From: Microbacterium stercoris | Lineage (GTDB): Bacteria; Actinomycetota; Actinomycetes; Actinomycetales; Microbacteriaceae | Direction: 5' to 3' | Length of the DNA stretch: 64,000 nucleotides | NCBI RefSeq assembly: GCF_017592545.1 | Contig: NZ_JAGFOA010000001.1 | Coordinates: forward strand, 372,001 to 436,000 | Shown here: piece after piece, positions 7,718 through 14,248 of the stretch | Position numbering within the stretch: the stretch's first letter is position 1 | How the letters are laid out: each line of letters opens with the position of its first letter | The notes under the pieces: model-generated | The model's database searches: none | The model's input: only the letters and a program-made list of their open reading frames with translations | What the model was told of the DNA's origin: nothing | Program-made: the position numbers and the translations under genes

Positions 7718-9022
7718 GTGAGCGAAGACAAGCCGCGCGCCGGATTCTGGGACGTCTTCCGCCCCCGAGCCGCAGGGACGCACGCCGCCCGCACGCCCGA
7801 CGTGCCGGCCAGCGCGCCGGCCGGCACCCCGGTGCCTGCCGGCCTGCGCATCGCGACCGCGTACGCGTGGCGCATGCTCGTCATCGCGGGCGCCATCGCG
7901 GTGCTCATCTGGCTGGTCATCCAGTTCAAGCTGCTCGTCATCCCTCTGCTGATCGCGATCCTCCTGACGGCGCTGGTCTATCCGGCCATGTCCTGGCTGC
8001 TGCGCCATCGCGTGCCCAGATGGGCGGCGATCGCCGTCACGCTCATCGCAACGCTGGCCATCGTGGCGGGACTCGTCTGGCTCGTGGCGTGGCAGATCTC
8101 CCGGCAGTTCCCGGATGTCCGTGCCCGCACCGGCGAGGCGATCGACGAGCTGCGAGCCTTCCTCCTCACGCTCGGTGTCTCCGAGAGCGAGATCAACACG
8201 TACATCGATCAGGGGCTCGCGCTGCTGCAGGAGCAGTCCGCGGCGCTCTGGAGCGGCGCGCTCGCCCTGGGCTCGACCGTCGGGCACGTGGCGGCCGGGG
8301 CCCTGCTGGCCCTCTTCGCCCTCATCTGCATCCTCGCCGACGGCGGCGGCATCTGGAGATGGGCGGTGCACCTCTTCCCGACCTCGGCACGCCGCGCCGT
8401 GGATATCGCCGGTCGCAACGGCTGGCAGACGGTCGTCAACTACGCGCGCACCCAGATGCTGGTCGCCACCATCGACGCCGTCGGCATCGGCCTCGGAGCG
8501 TTCCTGCTGCAGGTGCCGCTGGCGATCCCGATCGCCGTGCTCGTCTTCCTCGGCTCGTTTGTGCCTCTCGTGGGCGCGATCCTCACCGGCACGGTGGCCG
8601 TCTTCATCGCGCTCGTCTACAACGGGCCCTGGATCGCCCTCGCGATGCTCGCGGTCGTGCTCGCCGTGCAGCAGATCGAGGGTCATGTCCTGCAGCCGCT
8701 GCTGATGGGATCCGCGGTCAAGGTGCACCCGCTGGCCGTCGTGATGGTGGTGGCGGGCGGATCGATGATCGCCGGCATCCCCGGCGCGCTGTTCGCGGTG
8801 CCCCTGGCCGCATTCGTGAACGTGGTGGCTGTGACGCTGTCGTCCGGCTCCTGGCGCACGGGTGGACGGCCGCACGGCGATCTCATCTGGGACACGGTCC
8901 CCAAGACCATCGGCCCGCGAGCCCCGGGGCCGGCGCGATCCCGAACCGGGACGATGCTGTCCGAGAGCGACACCGAACCGAACACCGAGCCGAACACCGA
9001 GACGAAGGGGAGCGCCGAATGA
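7718..9022 (+). CDS. AI-2E family transporter (UPF0118 membrane protein)
   Basis: A 434-residue polytopic membrane protein. A Pro/Ala-rich cytosolic head (1-45) is followed by three spans (about 50-125), a hydrophilic helical domain with SRQFPDVRARTGEAIDEL (135-185), and four to five spans up to 370. Family blocks are GSFVPLVGAILTG and VVLAVQQIEGHVLQPLLMG with the conserved QQIE. Members export autoinducer-2 or, in other branches, act as Na+/H+ antiporters, so the cargo is not certain. The C-terminal tail is acidic, with a TEPN-type tandem repeat. The stop overlaps the ilvA start (ATGA). Confidence 0.85.
   Translation: MSEDKPRAGFWDVFRPRAAGTHAARTPDVPASAPAGTPVPAGLRIATAYAWRMLVIAGAIAVLIWLVIQFKLLVIPLLIAILLTALVYPAMSWLLRHRVPRWAAIAVTLIATLAIVAGLVWLVAWQISRQFPDVRARTGEAIDELRAFLLTLGVSESEINTYIDQGLALLQEQSAALWSGALALGSTVGHVAAGALLALFALICILADGGGIWRWAVHLFPTSARRAVDIAGRNGWQTVVNYARTQMLVATIDAVGIGLGAFLLQVPLAIPIAVLVFLGSFVPLVGAILTGTVAVFIALVYNGPWIALAMLAVVLAVQQIEGHVLQPLLMGSAVKVHPLAVVMVVAGGSMIAGIPGALFAVPLAAFVNVVAVTLSSGSWRTGGRPHGDLIWDTVPKTIGPRAPGPARSRTGTMLSESDTEPNTEPNTETKGSAE
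8969..9004 (+). repeat. 12-bp in-frame tandem repeat, three copies
   Basis: Units at 8969-8980, 8981-8992 and 8993-9004 follow AACACCGAGCCG with few changes and encode an acidic tail (DTEP, NTEP, NTET) at the end of the AI-2E family protein. Confidence 0.75.
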
Positions 9023-10296
9023 CCACGGTCGATCCTGTCCAGCCCGCAGCCTCCGCCACGGACGCGCTCCCCACGATTCCCGCCCTGTCCGAGATCGAGG
9101 AGGCCGCGCGCAGCCTCGAGGGTGTCATCAACCACACGCCTCTGGAGTACTCGCTGCACCTCAGCGAGGTGCTCGGCGCCCCGGTGAGCCTGAAGCTCGA
9201 GAATCTGCAGCGCACGGGCTCCTTCAAGGTGCGCGGTGCCACCTACCGACTCTCGCGCCTCACGGCCGAGGAACGCGCACGCGGGGTGGTGGCCGCCTCG
9301 GCCGGCAACCACGCGCAGGGCGTCGCGCTCGCCGCGCAGCAGCTGGGCATCCCGGCCACGATCTACATGCCGCTCGGTGTGCCCGTGCCCAAGCTGCTCG
9401 CGACGCGCGGCTACGGCGCCGAGGTCGTGCTGGAGGGCCCCACGGTCGCCGTCGGCCTCGAGCGTGCGCTCGAGCACTCCGAGCGCACGGGGGCGATCAT
9501 GATCCACCCCTACGACCACCGTGATGTCGTCATCGGCCAGGGCACGCTCGGGCTCGAGATCATGGACGACGCGCCGGATGTCGAGACCATCGTGCTCGGC
9601 ATCGGCGGCGGCGGACTCATCGCCGGCGTCGCGGCGGCGGCCAAGGCCCGCGCCGCGGCGGAGGGCCGCACCGTGCGCGTGATCGGCGTGCAGGCCGAGA
9701 ACGCGGCGCCGTACCCGCAGTCGCTGACCGAGGGGCGCCCGGTGCAGGTCGACACGAAGCCCACGATCGCCGACGGCATCCTGGTCGGGCGCCCGGGGGA
9801 CGTGCCCTTCGCCATCATCAAGGAGCTGGTGGACGAGGTCGTCACGGTTTCGGACGACGACATCGCGCGCGCTCTGCTGGTGCTCCTCGAGCGCGCCAAG
9901 GTCGTCGTCGAGCCCGCCGGCGCGGTGGGAGTGGCCGCGATCCTCGCCGGGAAGGTGCACTCGGCGGGCCGCACCGTGGCTGTGCTCTCCGGCGGCAACA
10001 TCGACCCTCTGCTGCTGCAGCGCGTGGTCGCACACGGTCTCGCCGCCTCGGGACGCTACATGACGATCCGGATCCCGCTTCCGGACCGCCCGGGTCAGCT
10101 CTCTCGTGTGTCCGAGCTGCTCGCCGAGGCCGGCGCGAACGTGATCGAGGTGCTGCACACGCGGCACGGACAGGGGCTGCAGATCAGCGAGGTCGTGCTG
10201 CAGATCTCCGTGGAGACCCGGGGCCAGGATCACCGCGAGCTCACGCTCCAGATCCTGCGCGACGCGGGCTTCCGGCCCGAGGTGCTGCCGGACTGA
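9019..10296 (+). CDS. ilvA: Threonine ammonia-lyase (threonine deaminase)
   Basis: A 425-residue PLP enzyme that converts threonine to 2-oxobutanoate and ammonia, the first committed step toward isoleucine. The PLP lysine is in RTGSFKVRGA (Lys70). SAGNHAQGVALAAQ is the substrate loop, GIGGGGLIAGVA binds the phosphate and LSGGNIDP closes the fold. A single ACT domain (about 345-425, MTIRIPLPDRPGQLSRVSELL) is present, as in the short clade that includes catabolic and feedback-light enzymes. AAGGGGAG (9006-9013) precedes ATG 9019. A strong bidirectional hairpin follows. Confidence 0.92.
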   Translation: MTTVDPVQPAASATDALPTIPALSEIEEAARSLEGVINHTPLEYSLHLSEVLGAPVSLKLENLQRTGSFKVRGATYRLSRLTAEERARGVVAASAGNHAQGVALAAQQLGIPATIYMPLGVPVPKLLATRGYGAEVVLEGPTVAVGLERALEHSERTGAIMIHPYDHRDVVIGQGTLGLEIMDDAPDVETIVLGIGGGGLIAGVAAAAKARAAAEGRTVRVIGVQAENAAPYPQSLTEGRPVQVDTKPTIADGILVGRPGDVPFAIIKELVDEVVTVSDDDIARALLVLLERAKVVVEPAGAVGVAAILAGKVHSAGRTVAVLSGGNIDPLLLQRVVAHGLAASGRYMTIRIPLPDRPGQLSRVSELLAEAGANVIEVLHTRHGQGLQISEVVLQISVETRGQDHRELTLQILRDAGFRPEVLPD

Positions 10297-10307
10297 CCCG
10301 GAATCGC

Positions 10308-10342
10308 CGAAGGCCCCGTTCCGCCGTGGAACGGGGCCTTCG
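10308..10342. terminator. Bidirectional terminator between ilvA and greA
   Basis: Perfect 15-bp arms 10308-10322 and 10328-10342 with a five-base loop lie between two convergent genes, so one hairpin can serve both. Confidence 0.85.
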
Positions 10343-10358
10343 CCGTGTGACGACGTGA

Positions 10359-10832
10359 TCAGCCGGTGAAGGTCTCGACCTTGACGATCTCGACCGCGAT
10401 CGACTTGCCGCTGGGAGCCGTGTAGGTGGTCTTCTCGCCTTCGCGGAGTCCCAGGATGGCGGCGCCCAGCGGGGACTGCTCGCTGTAGACGTCGAGGTCG
10501 GTGCCGCCCGCGATCTCGCGGCTGCCGAGCAGGAAACGCTCCTCGTCGCCGAGAACGATCGCGGTCACCACCGTGCCCGACTGCACCGTGCCGTCGGACT
10601 CGGGGGCTTCGCCCACCTCGGCGCCCTTCAGCAGCGCCTGCAGGTCGCGGATGCGCATCTCGATCTTGCCCTGCTCGTCCTTGGCCGCGTGATAGCCGCC
10701 GTTCTCCTTGAGATCACCCTCTTCGCGGGCGATCTCGATGCGCTTCGCGATCTCCTCGCGGCCCGTGGTGGAGAGCTGCTCGAGCTCGGCGGCGAGGCGG
10801 TCGTACGCCTCCTGAGTGAGGAAGTTCGACAC
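10359..10832 (-). CDS. greA: Transcription elongation factor GreA
   Basis: A 157-residue factor that stimulates cleavage of backtracked RNA by RNA polymerase. The N-terminal coiled coil carries the acidic tip IAREEGDLKENGGYHAAKDEQG (Asp and Glu at the tip are the catalytic pair). The C-terminal FKBP-like domain runs from VQSGTVVTAIVL to the end, with SPLGAAILGLREGE. GTG 10832 (SNFLTQEAYDRL) is preferred over in-frame upstream starts because it has AAGGGGG just ahead and matches the usual GreA N-terminus. Confidence 0.95.
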   Translation of the reverse strand: MSNFLTQEAYDRLAAELEQLSTTGREEIAKRIEIAREEGDLKENGGYHAAKDEQGKIEMRIRDLQALLKGAEVGEAPESDGTVQSGTVVTAIVLGDEERFLLGSREIAGGTDLDVYSEQSPLGAAILGLREGEKTTYTAPSGKSIAVEIVKVETFTG

Positions 10833-10880
10833 GATGGCCCCCTTCATGTCTGCGGAGATGATCCGTCGGAGATAGTGCAA

Positions 10881-10907
10881 GACGCCCCGGCGTCGTGCCG
10901 GGGCGTC
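10881..10907 (-). terminator. Terminator after the DUF4307 gene
   Basis: Perfect 11-bp arms 10881-10891 and 10897-10907 around GTCGT lie between the DUF4307 stop and the greA start, so the two same-strand genes are probably separate transcripts. Confidence 0.7.
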
Positions 10908-10928
10908 AAGGGTTTCTTGGGCGTCAGA

Positions 10929-11324
10929 CTACGTGACCCAGCACGATTCGACCAAACCCGTCGTGGCCTCGGCGACCGTGGGCACCGTCTCGACGTGACG
11001 CTGGTGACGGCTGTCGGCGGCCTCGTACTGCACGATCTTCCAGCCCACCACGCCGAAGTCCTCGCTGAGGGCCTGCACCGCGCACGCCACCGAGCGTCCG
11101 GCCGGCGCCGTGAACTGGAAGCTCACCTCCACGGAGCGCTCGTCGACCACCGTGAAGCCGTGGCCGTCCACGCCGACGGCGTCCATCTCGGTCGCCACCG
11201 TGTTCCACCCGAACCATCCGACGAGCAGCGCGGCGGCCGCGATCACGGCGACCCAGGCGATCCGGCGCCTGCGCGGGTCGCGGGTGCGGCCGTAGCGATC
11301 GTCGAGCTGGGCCTGCGTGGTCAT
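10929..11324 (-). CDS. DUF4307 membrane-anchored protein
   Basis: A 131-residue protein of the actinobacterial DUF4307 family (Rv1081c type). A basic N-terminus (RTRDPRRRRI) precedes one membrane span (residues 23-42). The extracytoplasmic beta domain contains VDERSVEVSFQFT and a Cys pair (CAVQAL and SCWVT at the very end) that may form a disulfide. The function is unknown. In many actinobacteria it sits between greA and mca, the mycothiol conjugate amidase gene. Here greA is present but mca is not. Confidence 0.85.
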   Translation of the reverse strand: MTTQAQLDDRYGRTRDPRRRRIAWVAVIAAAALLVGWFGWNTVATEMDAVGVDGHGFTVVDERSVEVSFQFTAPAGRSVACAVQALSEDFGVVGWKIVQYEAADSRHQRHVETVPTVAEATTGLVESCWVT

Positions 11325-11394
11325 GGATCTCCGGAAAGTCAGGCCCGGCGGCGAAAGCTAGGCTGGTACCTCCAGGCTAGAACAGGAGCCCTGT

Positions 11395-11694
11395 ATGCAC
11401 GCTCTCGCGGCGACCCCCACCCCCCTTCCGACCGAGGGCCCGGATCCCTCGATCGTCACTCCGGGGTTCGAGGGATTCGCGGTCATCGCGATCCTCGTCG
11501 TGATCGTGGCGCTCCTGGTGATGGACATGCTGCGCCGCGTGCGCAACACGCGCTATCGCGCCGAGGCCAACGAGGCCCTGGACGCCGAGGAGGCCGAGGC
11601 CCGGGAGTCCGCCCAGGAGACGGAAGGCCCGAAGAGCGCGAATCCGGGCGGCGACGAGCCGCATCGCGGGACCGGCGAGACGCGCGGGCAGTAG
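11395..11694 (+). CDS. Small single-span membrane protein (Rv1083-like position)
   Basis: A 99-residue protein with a Thr/Pro-rich outside N-terminus, one span (residues 26-45, GFAVIAILVVIVALLVMDML), a basic stop-transfer (RRVRNTRYR) and an acidic, disordered cytosolic tail. CAGGAG at 11383-11388 is the ribosome binding site. Its place in the gene order corresponds to the small membrane gene that follows mca in mycobacteria. No enzymatic motif is present. Confidence 0.7.
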   Translation: MHALAATPTPLPTEGPDPSIVTPGFEGFAVIAILVVIVALLVMDMLRRVRNTRYRAEANEALDAEEAEARESAQETEGPKSANPGGDEPHRGTGETRGQ

Positions 11695-11748
11695 CATGCA
11701 GAGGTCCGTCGGGTGCGCCTCCAGCCCGCGGGCAGGGGGAGGAAGCCG

Positions 11749-13194
11749 ATGGCACGTTCGAAGGAAGCGGGCAAGCTCGAGCGATTCGCCGGGCTCGCGA
11801 TCCTCGGCCTGACGATCGCGGCGGCGGCGGCCCTGTGGGGTCTTCTCGCCGCAACTAACGTGCGGCCGTTCTGGGATCCCGACTCGCTGCCGCTCTGGGG
11901 GCTCACGGTCCGCTACGACCTGCATGCGCCTGCCGTCCTGATCATCGTGGGCGCGCTCGTCCTCGCCGTGATCGCCGGGGTCGGCATCGCGCTCTTCGAG
12001 GACACCGTGGTGAAGGCCTTCCGCCGCACCGACCCCGGCGTCGAGAAGCGGCCGCTCGCGCCGCGTCGCGTGATGGCGGAGACGCGGGGCGTGTTCCTCG
12101 GCGATGTGACGATCACGGTCGTGATCCCCGCACACAACGAGGAGAACGCGATCGGCGAGACGATCGCGTCGCTGCGCTCGCAGACCACCCCGCCCGAGCG
12201 GATCATCGTGGTGGCCGACAACTGCACGGATCGCACGGTCGAGATCGCACGCTCGGCGGGCGTCGAGGTGTTCGAGACCGTCGCCAACGCGCACAAGAAG
12301 GCGGGCGGCCTCAACCAGGTGCTCACGGTGATCCTGCCGGATGCGGGGCGCAACGACGCGATCATGGTGATGGATGCCGACACTCAGCTCGCGAACCACG
12401 TCTTCCTCGAGACCGCACGGCGGTACCTCACGAACGACCGCGCGCTGATGGCGGTCGGCGGCCTGTTCCTCGGCGAGCCGGGCCATGGGCTTCTCGGTCT
12501 GATGCAGCGCAACGAGTACACGCGCTACTCGCTCGAGATCGAGCGTCGCCGCGGGCGGGTGTTCGTGCTGAGCGGCACCGCGACCGTGTTCCGTCCGGAG
12601 GCCCTTCGCACGGTCGCGGAGTCGCGAGGAACGCTGCTTCCCGGGGTTCCGGGCGATGTCTACGACACGATCGCCCTCACCGAGGACAACGAGCTCACCC
12701 TGGCGATCAAGACCCTCGGCGGGCTCACGCTCTCGCCGCGCGAGTGCACCGTGGTCACGGAGCTGATGCCCACCTGGCGCGCGCTGTGGCGTCAGCGCCT
12801 GCGCTGGCAGCGTGGCGCGATCGAGAACCTCGCGGCGTACGGCGTGACACCCGTGAGCGTGCGCTACTGGGCACAGCAGATCGGCATCGGCTACTCGGTC
12901 ATCGCGCTGTCGTCGTACTTCGTGCTGCTGATCCTGATGATCGTGTCGATGGACACCTGGGTGTGGTTCCCGTTCTGGATCGCCCTGGGGTGCGTCTTCT
13001 CGCTCGAACGTCTGGTCACGGTCTGGCGGGGAGGGTGGCGCGCCCGGGTGCTCGCGGTGCTCGTGCTGCCTGAGGCGATCTTCGACCTCTTCCTCGACGT
13101 CGTCTTCGTCAAGGGGATCATCGACATGACCTTCCGCCGCGAGGCGAAGTGGACCCACGGCACCGCCGTGACGCGAGACGGGGCGAGCGCATGA
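11749..13194 (+). CDS. Processive family 2 glycosyltransferase (membrane polysaccharide synthase)
   Basis: A 481-residue synthase with two N-terminal spans (about 14-35 and 60-82), a cytosolic GT-A domain and three C-terminal spans (about 380-470). Catalytic features are VVIPAHNEEN (near 123), VVADNCTD, the DxD-like VMDADTQ, the acceptor loop LSGTATVFRP, the base motif LTEDNEL and the processivity motif QRLRWQRG. These place it with cellulose/hyaluronan/poly-GlcNAc synthase-like enzymes that couple polymerisation to export. ATG 11749 follows AGGGGGAGG. The small membrane protein at 13191 overlaps its stop and may be a subunit. EAL and GGDEF genes follow. The sugar specificity is unknown. Confidence 0.85.
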   Translation: MARSKEAGKLERFAGLAILGLTIAAAAALWGLLAATNVRPFWDPDSLPLWGLTVRYDLHAPAVLIIVGALVLAVIAGVGIALFEDTVVKAFRRTDPGVEKRPLAPRRVMAETRGVFLGDVTITVVIPAHNEENAIGETIASLRSQTTPPERIIVVADNCTDRTVEIARSAGVEVFETVANAHKKAGGLNQVLTVILPDAGRNDAIMVMDADTQLANHVFLETARRYLTNDRALMAVGGLFLGEPGHGLLGLMQRNEYTRYSLEIERRRGRVFVLSGTATVFRPEALRTVAESRGTLLPGVPGDVYDTIALTEDNELTLAIKTLGGLTLSPRECTVVTELMPTWRALWRQRLRWQRGAIENLAAYGVTPVSVRYWAQQIGIGYSVIALSSYFVLLILMIVSMDTWVWFPFWIALGCVFSLERLVTVWRGGWRARVLAVLVLPEAIFDLFLDVVFVKGIIDMTFRREAKWTHGTAVTRDGASA

Positions 13195-13394
13195 TCGTGG
13201 ACGCGGGGCTGCTGCTGCCCGAGAGCTTTCTCACCAGCGACTGGTTCGCCGTTCTCGCGGCCTTCGTCGCGGTGAACACGCTGATGTACGTCGCGCTGGC
13301 GACGGTCAAGATCCTTCCGAAGGTGCGGCTCCCGTGGAGCGGGCGGTCGCGTCGCAGCGAGACCCGCTCGATTCACCCGGACGCGCCGATCTGA
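13191..13394 (+). CDS. Small membrane protein coupled to the glycosyltransferase
   Basis: A 67-residue protein whose ATG overlaps the stop of the polysaccharide synthase (ATGA), so it is translated with it. One or two hydrophobic stretches (about 17-43, DWFAVLAAFVAVNTLMYVAL) are followed by a strongly basic tail (PWSGRSRRSETR). It has no known domain. By analogy with small accessory subunits of synthase complexes it could assist assembly of the synthase, but this is inference from coupling alone. Confidence 0.65.
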   Translation: MIVDAGLLLPESFLTSDWFAVLAAFVAVNTLMYVALATVKILPKVRLPWSGRSRRSETRSIHPDAPI

Positions 13395-13413
13395 TCCGGC
13401 CCTCCGCGGTGCG

Positions 13414-14088
13414 TCAGGCGGCGTAGGGGGCGGGGCGCCCGAAGTGCCACCCCTGCGCGTAGTCGATGCCTGCGGTGCGCGCGAGCTGCACGTGCTCCTC
13501 GGTCTCCACACCCTCGGCGACGGTTGTGGCGCCGATCGCGCGAGCCGTCTCGAGGAAGAGATCGAGTTCACGGTGTGCAGCCGCGTCGTAGCACGCGGTC
13601 TGGATGAGCCGTCGATCCATCTTGACGATGTCGGGGTGCAGCACGTTCACCCACTCGGTGGTGGCGTTGGCGCTACCGGCGTCGTCGATGAGCAGCAGCA
13701 CACCCAGATCGTGGGTGCGGCGGCGCAGGCGGTCGTCGGACTCGGGGCGCGACGTCTCGGCGAGCTCGATGCCCCACAGGCGCCCCGTCGGCAGCAGCGT
13801 CTCGAGAACGGGGGAGTCGATGGTCTCGGCCGACGCGTTGAGGGTCACCGCGTACTCGGGGGGAATGGCCTCGGCCGCGATCACCGCGCTGCGCAGCAGC
13901 GCCAGCTCCAGCTCCACGAGCTGATCTGCATGGACCGCCTCGGTGAGGTGGTCCTGGGGCGAGCGGCCATCGGCGAAGCGGGCGAGCGCCTCGTAGCCGA
14001 TGATCGTCTCCGACTCGAGATGGACCATGCACTGGAAGTGGATCTCGTGCGGCGGAATCACGCGGCGCGCGATCGCTGCATCTTGCAT
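13414..14088 (-). CDS. EAL domain protein (probable c-di-GMP phosphodiesterase)
   Basis: A 224-residue stand-alone EAL domain. The metal and substrate ligands of active enzymes can be followed: EAL at residues 33-35 (GYEALARF), Asn in TLNAS, Glu in ELAET, the Asp pair in LIDDAGS, Lys in VKMDRRL, Glu in VAEGVE and the Gln of QGW. Loop 6 reads DDAGSA instead of DDFGTG, an atypical variant that may weaken dimer-linked activity. It would hydrolyse c-di-GMP to pGpG. It is divergent from the double-GGDEF gene across 160 bp. Confidence 0.85.
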   Translation of the reverse strand: MQDAAIARRVIPPHEIHFQCMVHLESETIIGYEALARFADGRSPQDHLTEAVHADQLVELELALLRSAVIAAEAIPPEYAVTLNASAETIDSPVLETLLPTGRLWGIELAETSRPESDDRLRRRTHDLGVLLLIDDAGSANATTEWVNVLHPDIVKMDRRLIQTACYDAAAHRELDLFLETARAIGATTVAEGVETEEHVQLARTAGIDYAQGWHFGRPAPYAA

Positions 14089-14177
14089 GGGGTCACTTCC
14101 CTAGAGGGCCAGCCGGAATATCGAGCGTATCCTACCCGCGAGCCGGGGACGAGATGGGTGCCGTAGTACTCTATGGG

Positions 14178-14195
14178 CAGATCTCCCCCGATCTG
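14178..14195. promoter_or_regulatory. Inverted repeat between the EAL and GGDEF genes
   Basis: CAGATC (14178-14183) and GATCTG (14190-14195) flank TCCCCC in the 160-bp divergent intergenic region. It may be an operator for the two c-di-GMP genes or a leader hairpin of the GGDEF gene. The rest of the region shows no other structure. Confidence 0.35.
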
Positions 14196-14248
14196 ATGAC
14201 CCAAGACGAGAAACTCCCGGCCCGCTCTCACCGGCACCGGAGACCCGA

